64,000 bases of DNA from Dermanyssus gallinae (Eukaryota; Arthropoda; Arachnida; Mesostigmata; Dermanyssidae): the NCBI GenBank assembly GCA_003439945.1, contig QVRM01001369.1, positions 129,501-193,500 of the forward strand. Direction: 5' to 3'. The translations under genes were made by a program, and so were the position numbers. The first letter of the stretch is position 1. Each line of letters begins with the position of its first letter. The notes under the pieces are model-generated. The model was not told where the DNA came from. It saw only the letters and a list, made by a program, of their open reading frames with translations, and searched no databases. Shown here in pieces: positions 11,645 through 24,350 of the stretch.

Positions 11645-11680
<36 letters not shown>
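11512..11680. repeat. TA tract with a duplicated 48-bp element end
   Basis: The unit starting CAGAGTCTTCCCGAAATA occurs twice, from 11537 and from 11604 (period 67). The copies are identical over 48 bp, and each is preceded and followed by TA runs. The unit resembles the end of the foldback element at 15655 (CAGGGTCTTCCATAACT), so it looks like a solo transposon terminus carried inside an expanding TA array. Confidence 0.85.
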
Positions 11681-11698
<18 letters not shown>

Positions 11699-11706
11699 TT
11701 TTTTTT
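11681..11706. repeat. Poly-T run
   Basis: A homopolymer of about 26 T ends the TA array. On the minus strand it is a poly-A run, but no recognisable retrogene lies upstream on that strand. Confidence 0.9.
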
Positions 11707-14000
11707 CCTAGTGCATTTTTTATGGGGCGCAGTTTATCCGCAACCGTACTTGCGGACACTAGTCGAAACAAATGAGCGACCGAACAGCAATAATTTTCGG
11801 TCTGAGATCCGGCCGTGCTGCGCATGAAGTACAACCAATTCAGCAACAGCGACTGCCACACCAATCATCTCCGCTTTCATCAACGCCCCTCCGCCGATAC
11901 AAAAACCCCGTCGCTTCATCTCCCACAACTGCCAGTCCGTTAGCCGGTCAAAGCCGCGGGGGCAACGAAGACAAGGCTCTGGCACGCAGTGCATGACAGC
12001 CTCTAATTGCAGAGACGACCACGCAGCAACAACATCAACAACAACGACAGTGGTGGTGGCGAAGGGAGTTGTCACGTTGCCGTAACATGCATAATTGTGC
12101 AGCCGCCAAGCTTGGTTACAATACCATGTCCCGTGTTTTTCCCGTTCGCTGCCTGGATATCATTGACTTGGTTTTGTCCCGTTGTGGTCCTTTATATCTG
12201 GCCCAGTACGATGGTGGCCCGCCTATAGTACCCCCATTCCATGCTTTAAAGCCTTCGTTGGCACAAACGACGCCGCTCGCTAACAAGTCTCTTGACGTCC
12301 GAGACAAAAGATCAGTGTCTGTGCTTGATACTTCAGCATGTGGTTGTGTGTGGCTTGGTCGTGTAGGGCGGCTGAGCCAAATCATCATTCTACGACGATG
12401 ACGATTCGAAATAATTCAGCTCAAAGAACGATTCTAATGACGCCAATTGGTTAATAATAATCGTCTGTAACCATCCACTGCGTAGGCAATTAAAGCCCTC
12501 TGATACCCTCACCAGCAGGCAATCCGGTATCCTTGCTCCTTTCTTACGTTATCGGTAGAGTACGTCGTCAGCAAAAGGATATCTTTGTTCATTTACATAT
12601 TCTCGATTCTCTTTCTCTCTGTATCTGTCCCTCTTCTATTCGTAGCTTGTTCTATGGACATCACTAGGATTGGACAACAAGTCAAGGCGTTCGTCTTTTT
12701 TCGCTGTCTGGTTTTGCCATGCCCGGCTAAGTCACTCTGGCCATTGTCATTTTCGAGATAATCGCTCGGACAGCCCCGCGTGTAGCATGCAAAAATGGGG
12801 CTGCCAGCTCGTTGCTGTAGTACCTACACAATTAATTTGCAAACACAGTATGGCTAACGCTGTTGATGTTGTTCCTGCTGGTCAGACAGGCTGTCGTGCT
12901 CCTGCAGTGATGGAAAAGATCTAATGTAATGTGCGACAGGGTGAGATCACAGGGTAGAAATAAATAGAAATGAAGCAAATTGTTAAGCAGAGGGCAAAGG
13001 GAAGAGAAGGAGAGGTCAGAGAGATAGAGAGAAGAGAAGCGAGGGAATGGAGAGGCCAAGATGCAGCTAGTCGTCCGTTCTCAGCGTTTATTGACGACGA
13101 TTGGGCCAAGCAAATGGTAATAAGCAGCCGTAGAGGTAGTACGTAGTTCGAGCAGTAAATTGTTGCTAAACGAGAGTTTGGCACGATTCGTCATCAAGGC
13201 ATCGATGAGGCGGCGGCGGCAGCAGCAGCGGCGGCGATTAAGCGCCGTCATGGCCTTTGACGAGCCAGCGAGCGAACGAACGAGCAAGCAAGCGAACCAA
13301 TGAACGCTGAAGACCAACGAAGCGTTGTGTGTCGAGCGATTTTTCAAATTCATCTGCCTCCGAACACGACGGAACCGCCCATCCACCCACCCAACCGTCG
13401 GGCGGCGGCGGCGTCGTCGTCGTCTGCTGCACAGACATTGATCGTTTGCTGCGGCAAGCGACCACCCCGTGTTAGATCGACCGACCCAGCAACCGGCCCA
13501 CCAACCCGCTCGGCGGAGGCCTAACCTCCTGCTCTTAATCATTTATCCATTTAGCCTGGCCCGAGAAGCAGCGCTAGTCGAAAGTAGTTCGCGGTTTCAC
13601 GGGGCTGTGGCATCAACTCTAGCTCTCGATGTTGGTCGATACGATGCTGTTCGTCTGTAGATTGGCCTATTGTTGTTGTTGTTGTTGCTGCTGTTGTTGG
13701 TCGATTGTCTAATCGTCTGTCTCAGCAAACTTCGAGACGAGGAAGTGGCAAGGTGCTGAGGGCGGCGGAAGAAAAAACGAGTGGCATCGCACCGTAGCAC
13801 CGCGCTAGCAGCAGTAGAAGGAGTTGTAGCAAATGTAGAGACCTGTGCGGTCTACTCTGCAGGAGAGCTAATAGCCAGCCTGCTAAGGTGCTGCCGATCG
13901 CAGGACTCGAAGGATAGGTTACCCAACGGCTAGACATGTCAACATCGAAGCTTCCAAAAGAACCCGCTGTACCTCTTTGCTTCGTAAACCGACTGCGCTA
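11707..14000. other. Triplet-repeat-rich DNA, no confident gene
   Basis: Moderately GC-rich sequence with AAC/CAA repeats (about 12020-12060), CGGCGG and CGTCGT runs (13208-13240, 13400-13430), GTTGTTGTT (13670-13700) and GA-rich tracts (12985-13060). Open frames of up to about 150 codons here coincide with these repeats and code for Arg-, Ser- or Leu-biased peptides. No domain, start context or convincing splice site was found. Confidence 0.35.
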
Positions 14001-15632
14001 CCTCTCTTAGCAAAACAAGATACACCACCATATATATCGCAAAAGCAATCCTTGCTAAATTCTTGCTCTATGTAATAGACCTAAATAAAAAAAATATGGA
14101 AGATTGCGCTTAGTTTTTTTTTAAATTTAAAATAAATAACATATTGCAACAAATTCATGCTCTTCAATGACTTAACAAGAGTAATTGCTTTTACCCTGCC
14201 ACCTTGAGTGAAATTGAGTCTAGGAATAGTATCGTTTTACGTGCATTTAACGTTAGCATTGCTCTTGTTAGAACATTTTGATCTTGCAATACATTTACTG
14301 GTAGGCTGAGAGAGAAATAATTTGTAACAAAAAACAGACATACGCCGTTCTACCGTTACTTAGATGTCAATTGGTCGTAAACCATACATTGGCCATTATT
14401 CGGTGTGCGCTCCGATTTGGTTTGCCAAAACCAGCAGAAACAAATTTAACGCACTAGAACCCGGGTTAGGCGTCCATTTTTACATATGACTGCACCAATG
14501 GTTGTTCCCTGTCGCAACACTAAACTAGTCGTAGTAACGTGCGCTCATATAGGGGTAACCGACGTTTCTCTAGGCTTTTAGGCTCGTTGAAAAACCTACC
14601 CGAAGTCCCTGAAAAACAAAGGCAGTGTGCCAAACAGGAGCAGGTTTTCGTTCGAGCAGAAACACACTAATATCGACAGGGTAAGCGCCATAGAAGGAGA
14701 GCAAATACAATATGGCATATCAATGAAAGAAAAACGCCGTTCTGGCGAAGACGCTGGTTCCCATCCTCATTTTTTTACACAGTCAGTGTTTCGGACAATA
14801 GGCATCGTCGGGTTGGGTTGAAAACTGGTCGCTTCCTTGGCAAGTTGACCGTTTAACATATCTCAGACAATTCGACCACCACTACTACTGATACTACTAC
14901 TACACTAAGTAGTCCATCTCTCTCGCTTTCTCTCTCTCGCTCTCTCTGGTGCGACGGCATGCCCTCGTCAGGCCTGAATAACTCCAGGTCAGGAATGACT
15001 GTCAGCGTCTACCAGTCTGACGATAGTCGAGATCCGACAAACTGCACGACGGCTCACACTCGCCCTGCTCAACATGGAGGTCACGCTCGACGCGTACCAC
15101 CGCTCGGTATTAACAGGCTGGCTGGCTGGCTGGCTGGATGAGCAGAGACTCGGAGCATTCGGCTACGAGCTTTAATATGACGGGAATCGGACCGAGCTAA
15201 GCTGCTGCTTCTAATGCTACAGCAGCTGGCGCCACCTCAGCCGTCGCGCTTGTGCAGAAACCCGGTGTGTCTCCCTCCCTCCCTCCCGTCCTCAGCGAAC
15301 TTCGTCCCAACGAACTCGGCTCTCACTTGGGGCGCTAGATAAGATCGTTGCTATTTACGCAGTCTCGGGATTCGATTTCTACGAGAAGCACATTGCGTTG
15401 CAATACAGCTCATCGAAGATAAACTACACGCGAGGCAACAAACGCTAGAGAGCTGATATAGGTGTAGGTCTTGAGTCAGCAAAGAAATTCTTAAATCTAA
15501 AGCTTTACTTAGAAGTCAGAGAAGGGGAACAAATTACGTGTTCCATAAAGATGTACGCTCATTAAACAAAACAACTACATGTGTATTGCAGATCCCATGA
15601 CTGCATACTCTGCGGCACGGATTTTAACACCG
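14001..15632. other. No gene recognised; simple repeats
   Basis: AT-rich until about 14900. Then there is a CT-rich run (14917-14947), (GGCT)n at 15113-15138 and CCCT repeats at about 15268-15290. No coding signal. Confidence 0.4.
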
Positions 15633-15654
15633 CATATATATATATATAGATATA
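15633..15654. repeat. Short TA tract left of foldback element
   Basis: ATATATAT...GATATA ends at the foldback terminus. Confidence 0.85.
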
Positions 15655-16533
15655 CAGGGTCTTCCATAACTCTATGTACTTATTTTAAAGCAAAAATGTA
15701 TTGTTTAGGAGTGAGGATGACATTTATAGAAGTAGTTATTCTCCTTTTTTTCCTACGTAGTTATGCAACATCTACGTTTGCGGGACAACCAGTCAATGCA
15801 CGAAGGAACCGATTATACCGGCGTGTTCGGCGACGAGAATATTCTACATAATCTGAATGACACCAGACGCAAACAAGCGAAACGCGAACAGCCAGGTTGA
15901 GGAAAGTCATAAAAAGCCGATATGTCGTTATGCCTTACGTCGAAGTTTTTACGTGCAGAACCGTAAAGTGTTGCCATTACGACAATACCAAATTGAATGC
16001 CCATCATTTCCTGCTACGTTGCGTAGTTGCCGAGTAACTAAGCTTTTTGGCAGCCATAGTTGTTCTGTTTGACGTTAAAGCTTACACGTTCAGACCCGTA
16101 AACTTTTGCTAATACGTTTCTGCCCCCTCTTTCCAAGGTGAAAAACATTTTCGTGCCGAGTTCTATCAAAGCCCAAAATATGTACCTAACTTTCTCATAC
16201 ACCCTATGCAAGTATTCAGGCCTTCGCTTTGGATAAAGATCTCGAAAAAAACGTAATTACTCGGCTACTACGCAACGCAACACAATCACTTTGGTACGGC
16301 ATTAAATTTGCTACTAATATATATTAGAGTAATCTCTGGGCGCAAATTTTTGGTCGTAATAACAAAATTCTACGGTTCTGCACTTAAAAGCTTTAACGTA
16401 GGACATATCGTAAGACACATATCGACTTTTTATGACTTTCATTAACCTTTCTACCTTGCATCTGTCATTCTGATTATGCAGAGTCTGGACGAGCTACCAA
16501 ACCTTAAAATAGTACATGCGGTTATGGAGGACC

Positions 16534-16536
<3 letters not shown>
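15655..16536. mobile_element. Foldback (long inverted repeat) element, old copy
   Basis: The ends are CAGGGTCTTCCATAACT at 15655 and its reverse-complement counterpart ending ACCCTG at 16536. TA lies outside both. Similarity continues inward: 15895-15975 (GAAAGTCATAAAAAG.CGATATGT and GTGCAGAACCGTA) matches the reverse complement of 16370-16445, and 16010-16035 matches the reverse complement of 16250-16280 (TTGCGTAG..GCCGAGTAA). It is therefore a decayed palindrome with arms of roughly 300-400 bp around a spacer of about 190 bp. Several blocks (GCGGGACAACCAGT, CGTGTTCG, AGTAATTACG) match the fresh palindrome at 31733-32806, so the two belong to one family. No transposase is encoded; movement would need one supplied in trans, probably a TA-targeting Tc1/mariner-type enzyme. 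Confidence 0.8.
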
Positions 16537-16625
<89 letters not shown>

Positions 16626-16626
16626 G
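16537..16626. repeat. (TA)n microsatellite right of foldback element
   Basis: Long TA run starting directly at the last base of the element, ending with GTATATATG. Confidence 0.95.
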
Positions 16627-16947
16627 TTGGGCTTATTGAAGTCGACCCTCTGAGACCACTGAATTTCCAACTAAATCATGGCTATGAGTTGCAGCTGTAC
16701 GAAAGCTCTACCAGAAGGAACACACCTGCACAATTTATCCCTAGCGACGCAGAGGAGAGAAGTAGCTTTGAAATGATGAGAAATTAGTCATGAATGCGCT
16801 TTTATAGGTTTCACATAAAAAATGGTAAAGCAAAGCTACACGCCCGAAAACTCATCATCAAAATTTGATAGAATGTATATGTATATAAATAGGGTGTTCG
16901 GATAAGCTCAGTTAAAACTCTGTGGTGGAGTCAAGCTCGGTGAGAAG

Positions 16948-17133
16948 CTGTGATTATAATTAGGCTGTCCGGTTACAACGGTGTAAGTTTACAAAATACA
17001 CGACTGTGAGAGAACGCACTATTCAATTAAATAAACGACTATATCGCCATATCGGCGCATTCAGGAGAAAATTCTACATTGTTTGAACTATACATAGTCG
17101 TAGGTATGTCGGACAGCCTGCCTAAAATCACAG
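16948..17133. mobile_element. Small inverted-repeat (MITE-like) sequence
   Basis: CTGTGATTATAATTAGGCTG plus TCCG at 16948-16971 is matched in inverted orientation by 17110-17133, with 20 of 24 positions agreeing. The enclosed 138 bp has no coding frame. The size and structure fit a miniature inverted-repeat element, but no target duplication was identified. Confidence 0.45.
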
Positions 17134-17255
17134 TTTAGAACAGTTTTTATCTTACGCCTATACAAAACATTTCCGCTCCCCCGTTTCATTGGGCAACTTT
17201 TTTTTTCTCACAGCAACTTGACTATTTCACAGGGTTTTAGATGAGATTATTCGGA

Positions 17256-17268
17256 TATATATATATAT

Positions 17269-17341
<73 letters not shown>
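17256..17341. repeat. (TA)n microsatellite
   Basis: Long TA run with one ACATACAT interruption. Confidence 0.95.
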
Positions 17342-17342
<1 letters not shown>

Positions 17343-17754
17343 TGTATATGGTAAAACAAATAGTAAACCAAAGTCTGTCATCTAAGGGATATTATTGTTT
17401 ATGATTTGCTGATAGTCCTCGAGGTTAATGCGTGGTGTTGATTTTCAGTTCGTTCATAATCACTTGCAATCTTTCATATAAGAATACGTGTTTTTCAACA
17501 CGTTAAATAACACACTAAAGAAGATTCTGAATCCACATTCAATGTATTTCAAGGTATTTTCCCTAAAAAGCATTGCTCGTAATGTCGGCGCATGTTGAAG
17601 CATCTGTTTTAATTGTCATATTATATGTATGGGAAAAGTAAAATCTTAAGTAAATATTATTGCACGACTAATACTGTGTGGGTCTCTATTATTAATGCTT
17701 TCCTAAACAAAATAATTTTACTGACTTTCTCTTTGTGTTATTTAAATTAACATT

Positions 17755-17790
17755 AATGGATAATGAATAAATATTTATTCATCATCCATT
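17755..17790. repeat. 36-bp palindrome
   Basis: AATGGATAATGAATAAAT followed by its near-perfect reverse complement without a spacer; one mismatched pair. It could extrude as a cruciform. Function unknown. Confidence 0.85.
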
Positions 17791-20387
17791 CACATTAAAC
17801 TGCAGTTCATAGGAATTACAATCCTGTACTCGATAATTTATAGGGGCCACACGTACAATAGTTACGCTAGAGTTGCTCTGTACAAGCAGGCAAAACATAT
17901 ATCAATTTTGTTATACACTGGAAGCTCTTATACAACGCGCCGAACAAACAGATTTCATTTTTGCATGTGTATTAATATTTCGAAGAGCCGCTTTTTAGTA
18001 ACGGAACAAATCAGCACTATAGCCGCAGCGGAACACAAATAACTCTAGACTTCTCCCCACATGTATGTTTGCACCCTTGCAAAAAAAGCCAATAGACAAA
18101 AAAAGATGTTACATAACGTCTCGGACACAACTATAATTAATGACAGTTACCGCAACTTGCCGCCATTTTAAACCATGACGAAAATCAATCTCTTTCTCGT
18201 TTTCCCTTATTTTGTTTAATTAACACGTTCAATTGAGGATACACGAGAGCTGGAAGACCGGTCATAACATTGAATAAGGCGTCTCCAATACTTCATTCAT
18301 CGCCTTCCTCAATTACAGTGCACACGACTTCCGTGCGCAACTGCTCGATATTTGTATGTTCAATTGCGTCGCTGCTGCTGCTGCAGCAGCAGCTACAGCG
18401 ATGCAGTCATATTCAGTTCGCTGTGGCTGTACGGAGTCGCACGTCGTTCTGGCTTAGTCGTTTTCCGTCGCAACTCGACTTCGAACCGAACGCTGCTGAG
18501 CTTTGGCCGTTTTCTGTGTGAGTTGGACACTTTAAATGCTAATAGCCGCCAAGCGTATTAGCTGAAGCTTACACACACACACAGACACATCCACACTGTC
18601 ACGCGTACATACATACACAGATACAGACATACAAGCTTCCAGAGGTGCGGCTGCGCGCTTAGGTGGTACGGAAGAGGGGGACGGGGGGGGAGGACCTCGA
18701 CTATGAGTACGGGAGGCCGGCTGCTCAGGGACACCAACCAACCCGACAGGCAGCCGCCGCCGGACGCACGCTACCCAGGGAAGCGAGCCTCAGCAATTGG
18801 AGAAGAGGCGGCGGGAAGCTTCAAATTACTGCACCACTGCCCATCGAGCAAACACAGCGGAGGACAGTTTCACGACGACGACGACGAAAACACGACTCCA
18901 TCAACGATGAAGTGGAGGACCCTCCCGCATAAACCGGCGTGCTCCTTCCGCGCTCTTCTCGTACTCTCCCTCTCTCTCTGTTCTATCGGTTTATATCTCT
19001 GTTTATCTCTATCCCAATCTTTGATTATCTCTTCAACGCTAGCTTTTCTGCTACTCTGTTTGCTCGCGCTCTCGCGCGCTCAATCCCTCTCCGGTACTAT
19101 GCCCCTTTTCCCCAGCCTTAGACGGTGTCTCATGGGACCTTCCCAAGGCGCTGGTGGTCAGCTTTGTGCCCGCACCGCTATGGCCACCTTGTCCTTCGAG
19201 CGAAATCCTACATGGGCTAGCCCTCAAAGTTACTTCTGACCTGCGACTATTCGTAAATTTGGCTAGGAGAAAATAAAAGTTCTATTTTGTTTTCCGTGCC
19301 ATTCGGTGGTCTTCGGATACACGCCGTCTTGACAACGGGAACAACCAATGCTCAGTCTTCGGTACGTGCACGTTAAATTGTGGCCTTTGCGGCTCGGATC
19401 AGATTTACTATCGGTTAAGCTAAGCAAGCATACTGGCCACCCTGAGAATGATTTCTACTATTTTACCACAGGCGGAGCTCATAGACGTGCACACAAAAAT
19501 ATCAACAAACACCTTTCCCACATACATACACTCCCAAGCGTCGGTCATACAACAGGTAAAGCGCCCAAATTTCAAATGTAGATTTCAGTAGCTGCAGACG
19601 CTGAATGGTTGATATAGGACCAGGTCAAGTTCCGTAGTGAAACGCAATGTCCTTTTCATTGTAGACGTAGGTGAGTCAGTAACGTTAACACACGTGGACC
19701 AATTTCAAGGCAGTCAAAGTAAGTACACTTAAATATTTAGCGGCAAGAGCGTTACGCGACGGCCGGTGGCTGGTGTCGTTGGTTAAGCAGCTAAAGGCGC
19801 AACCGCCCGGACAGACAGACAAACAGACAAACGCTCCAGAGGTACAAAAAACTGTCAATAAAATCCCTAAATATTGGCTTTGGAAATCGAGATATTAAAT
19901 CTCGCTTGCTTGCGTTCCTCTCTGTTCCCACGTCTTCCCCGTCTCTGCCCGTTCTTGTGCTGCTGCTGCTGCGTGCTCTTCGCCCCTTCCGCCTGCCTAG
20001 CCATAGCAAGACGCTGACGAGATGATGCTTAGAGAGCTTCGGTGGGCCGCGTACTTCGAACTTCGAAATACGCCGGTGCATGGCCGCCGGTCCTTCTCGT
20101 TGCCGTCGTTGGCCAGGTCGACCAGGTCTTCACTAGCTGGGATAGCTAGGGCTGAAGGCTCATGGAGCTGAAGGCGAACAGCATGAGCAGGAGCGACGAG
20201 GGTCGAGGCGTTCGAAGTAAACGACGGAGAGGGAACGGGACAAAAACGTCGAGAAAGCGGGGCGAGGCGCCGAAGACGATGTCGAGCTTATAACTCGGTG
20301 GTAAATTCGAATTAATATTCCAGGGAACAGGGAGCCGAAAACGAAGACGAGGAGAGAGATAAAGGAGAGATAATATTCAGACTATGG

Positions 20388-20390
<3 letters not shown>
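17791..20390. other. No confident gene; CT/GC-rich islands
   Basis: 18370-18400 is a CTG/CAG repeat. 18405-18445 holds an arthropod-like initiator TCAGTT in GC-rich DNA, a possible promoter. 18565-18640 has CA repeats and 18965-19080 is CT-rich. An open frame at 18703-19239 (178 codons) runs through the CT-rich part, which forces Leu/Ser-rich translation, so I do not call it a gene. 19791-20300 is GC- and purine-rich without a motif. Confidence 0.35.

Positions 20391-20444
<54 letters not shown>
20391..20444. repeat. (TA)n microsatellite
   Basis: Pure TA run between GGCGG and TGCGCC. Confidence 0.95.
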
Positions 20445-20448
<4 letters not shown>

Positions 20449-20845
20449 CGTGTTGAAGGCAGGCTATCGCAACTACTCTTTATCTTTGCCTCTAGTTGGC
20501 TATCTTACACATGAAGCGGGCGAACGTGCCGCGTCGCCTTGAACTAAGGTGAGGTGGCCGAGTGGGGTGACAGCCATCACGAAACAGACAGACAAACATC
20601 TAGTTATCCAGAAACGAATGAGAGTAGGAAAGATCAAGAAGAAGAGAGATAAAGACGGACATAGTGAGAGCAAAACGGCCACGCTTGCGTAGGATATATT
20701 GTGCATTGAAACCTAGCACATACCGGCGGACAGAAAAGGAGGAGGAGAAGGAAAAATAGGAACAGGAGAAGGAAAGGGCAAGAGGCACCGTTGATTTTGG
20801 CTCTCGAACGAAATATCACACAAAGCCTTGTGTGTTTGTATATAC

Positions 20846-20848
<3 letters not shown>

Positions 20849-20883
<35 letters not shown>

Positions 20884-20900
20884 TTATACATATATATATA
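20849..20900. repeat. (TA)n microsatellite, interrupted
   Basis: TA run 20849-20880, then CATTTATACA, then a shorter TA run to 20900. Confidence 0.9.
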
Positions 20901-23620
20901 CGTACGGCGCCGGTAGCGCCGGCAACGGCAGCAACACAAGGGCAGTGACTAAAGCACGGCATGGTGCTATGCTTTTATAGCAGCACCAGCAGCGGCAGCG
21001 CATATAACTGTTATGGATGTATAGAGAGAGACACGAGGCGTTACGGTGAGTGTGCCTCTGCAGTTGGGGCTCTTGCTGCAGCGGCTGTAGGTGGTCCTGC
21101 CATCGCTGCGAGGCTTGAATGTCGACTGCCAGAAAGCAGGGCATAGTAAAACGTGGCAGGAGAAATTGGCATACCTCCCATATAAAAAAAAGAGAAATTG
21201 GCGTGCAACCAAATTTAAGGAAGAGGACAAACCCAACGACGCCATCAATGCAACCACTACCACCACAACTAACACTACCTTGAACAATTATCCTCATCTA
21301 CCTTTATCTCCACGATTAAATTCGTAAAGCTAATTATTATATTAAATTTGACATTAGTGATGGGCTTTATTCAATCCTAAGTTAATTTGTTATATATTTA
21401 ATGTGATAGCGTGTTTGCAGAATAGTGCTTAACGGCGATGTATACAGATACTTTAAAACAGCCTGTATATTAAATTATTTTAGTGACATTAGTGATTAAT
21501 TATATTAATATTTGATGATGTTACGCTTGACGGTGAAGCTTATGCTGCAGCGGCCGATACAAAGTCGATTCCGCAGTTCAAAATATGTAGAACTCACGCT
21601 GCAAGCCCAGAAATGTGAGACGGTCACTGCCAAAATTGTGCCTTAATATCAAATGAAAACGATACTTAAAAGGATTCTTGCTGGCATAACACAATTCGAC
21701 TCTAATCATTTAGGGACACTTACTACCCCCGTAAAATGCAACAAATGCTTCTAACATAAATAAATATTTTTTAAAGTTTCGTGCAAGCCGGACCTTCACA
21801 TACGCAGCCAACTTAATGCGTACGCGAAGACCAGCAGGCTATCCCAGAATAAATAAAACTACTGAAAATGAGCGAGCTTCCCCATAGGAAATGGTGACCT
21901 TGGAACTAACCACGCTGTTGAGTTACACCTGTCCGTTAAGCTGCTTTTTCGAATACATTTGGGCCCTCCGCAGAATACCTAGCACAAAAAACGCAGCGGA
22001 GCACGCCACCAAAGTCACACGCGACCCTCACCCTCTAGAAGTGCCCCAGCGTACTTTAAATGAATACAAAAGCGTGAAATCCTATAAAATCTATCTGACA
22101 AACAAGGTGGAAAGTATGGATGGCCCGAAGAGAGCCGTGCTGTATTTTTAGCTGCACAAAATAGATTATTTGAAGATTACTTTAATCTTTATACCCATCT
22201 CTAGTCAAGATCAGGCAGGATCCTATCTCCTAGAATCGTAGTAAGTTTAAACGTTCAGTAAGCTTAGCTTGGATCCTGTGAATTCACTCTAGAAACCGTA
22301 GACCTTAAAACGCTACACGAACTAAGCAGTCATAAAAGGCCAAGTAGGCTCATGAGGTAGAAATAGCTCAACGATGTTATTAGGAGAGCTTCTAGAATAG
22401 CTGAGTACTCCACACGCTTAACCCAACCTACCATCCGTGAGTGAAGCAAGCCTCTGTGATCCTATGGAAAATGCCTAACCTAGGACGTGACGATTTCATG
22501 TATGGCAGCAGCTTTAAACCTGCATCATAAATCAGTTAAACTATGTTGGATGGTGAACCACACAGAAGCAAAGAAACTATGCGTCCTGTATGCAAAATGA
22601 AAGAGTCGTTCTTGAAAAACAAAGTAAAGTATATTGCAAAAATTACGGAAGACCGACGAACACGTTAGTTTATCGGGCAGAATATGTTACTATGTATGAG
22701 TATGTAGGGATAATGTAGATGCAAGGAGGAAAGAGCCTGTGATGTTTCGAGCTCTGTAGTGAACACTCATAAACCCTACAACTATAAAATTAGGTGAAAC
22801 CCACCGAAGAAATCATAATATATAAATAGATTAGTTAATCATTAATTAATATTATTTAAAAATTGTAAAGCCCCCATATGAATATATATAATTGGCACGT
22901 ACTTTATCGCCCGGAGCAAGTCTATTGACTTCCGCGGCCTCAGCGAATATTTATCTGACCCGGAATCGACCTGACAGAAGAATTGAACAGAGGACCTCGT
23001 GAACAAGCCTATGTGTAGTCGTTATGGTCCTATCAAATTCACGCGCAAGATTTCTGATCGAGATAGAAGGGTTCTCAGAAACGCGTAGTTAACTTGCGTC
23101 GTAGTAGAGAAAATACGTTTTTTAGTAGTTGGCATTTTTGTCAGTGTACAATACATACCATTGCACTATCTCTATGCTAAATTCAGTTAAAATAGAAAAG
23201 GGTGAATTTTTGGTCAAATTGGTAAAAAACCCTAGTTATGAACCGAAATTACCATGAAGTCCTTGAGGGCGTAACATGAGCATGTGTCGTAAATTTGGCG
23301 AACTCGTTTCGATCGCTCATTCACGTGAATTACGTTGCTTCAATTATGTTGCAAAAAGCTTGAACTGAAAGAAAAAGAGTGACGCAGTATACGCTTAGAG
23401 AAAAGCCAAATATAGCCTATGAACTTAATTAACGTATATTATAAGAATGCACCGTTTTGACATATTCATTTCCTCGCCTCTGAAAAAGGCACAATTAGCA
23501 ATTTTAATTATGGTATTAATTATATATTATATAAATTAGTAAAATATAAACATACTTAATTTATTATAAAAAATCAAGATTCTTATTGGGAGGAAGATCT
23601 GCTCTAAATAAAGTGCAAAG
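20901..23620. other. No gene recognised
   Basis: A GC-rich patch with CAGC/GCAGCGG units (20915-21110) is followed by AT-rich sequence to 23.6 kb. Only short frames without motifs are present on either strand. Confidence 0.4.
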
Positions 23621-23626
23621 GCCACG

Positions 23627-24350
23627 ATGCCGTATGCAGAGGTAATACTGCTTTGCCGCCCGCCCTGGATATTACCAGAGACAAATGACGACGGTTTTAC
23701 CCGTGTGGTAACCCGCAGGGGAAAACTGACTGTGTCCCGCGAGCAGAAGAACCTAGCCAAACTAAAGGAGAGTAGAACTAGAGACATTCAAAGTGAGAAG
23801 CAGAGTTCCCTGAAGGTTTGCTATTATCGACGTATAAACACATACACGACGTGGCTCCCGGATTCAGAATATCCGGTGACAGGAAGCCCATTGTCGTGTG
23901 GCTTTTGCGAATTGCAGACGCAAGCCGGGTGCTTTCGATTGGTGGGTATACACAGCCCGTCCCTGTCGGGCTTTAAAGCTAGGACACACGAAATTCGAAT
24001 ATCAATCACTTAAGAGGAGATAGAACGCGCGTTGTCGCTACTTGGAGTCAATCACGTAAGAAGAATCTCTCACACGAGAAACGGAGAGAGAGAGTTATGC
24101 TTAGTAAGATGATTCTTTCCTTTACACGCCAACATCCGCCATCCGTTATTCCTGAATACCAAACTTATCAAACAGTTCCCGTTTGCGACCAACCCAAGTT
24201 ATGTCACAAGTATCTGAGGCCGGGACACTTCGCCGACGTGCCCTAAGTATGCAAGAAATGCTGCACTCCCGAAAGTAAGCTGCAAATCAGCAAGATGTGT
24301 TAACTGTCGGGGTGCTCACGCGGCGGGTTTGTCTGCCTTTCTTTGCTTTG
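23627..24350 (+). pseudogene. ORF1 (nucleocapsid-like) remnant of a non-LTR retrotransposon
   Basis: The first open piece (23627-24013) includes TNDDGFTRVVTRRGK (from about 23681), resembling the DGF..V..K/R block that opens many I/jockey-type ORF1 proteins. After in-frame breaks, the sequence continues TSPTCPKYARNAA and then RCVNCRGAHAA (about 24289-24325). This is the C..C...H part of a zinc knuckle series used to bind element RNA. At least two stops and one frame change make it non-functional. No EN or RT follows directly; the next recognised coding remnant is at 25.5 kb and is of another type. Confidence 0.58.

Noticed and set aside
13081..13542. 153-codon minus-strand frame
   Set aside because: Composition is dictated by CGG/CGT/GTT triplet repeats; no domain or conservation cue.
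16891..17255. Transposon bounded by AGGGTGTTCGGATAAG and TTCGGATATA
   Set aside because: The shared TTCGGATA is in direct, not inverted, orientation, so it does not define element ends.
18703..19239. 178-codon frame with hydrophobic stretches resembling signal or membrane segments
   Set aside because: The hydrophobic part is produced by a CT-rich repeat (Leu/Ser codons), and no splice or promoter support was found.
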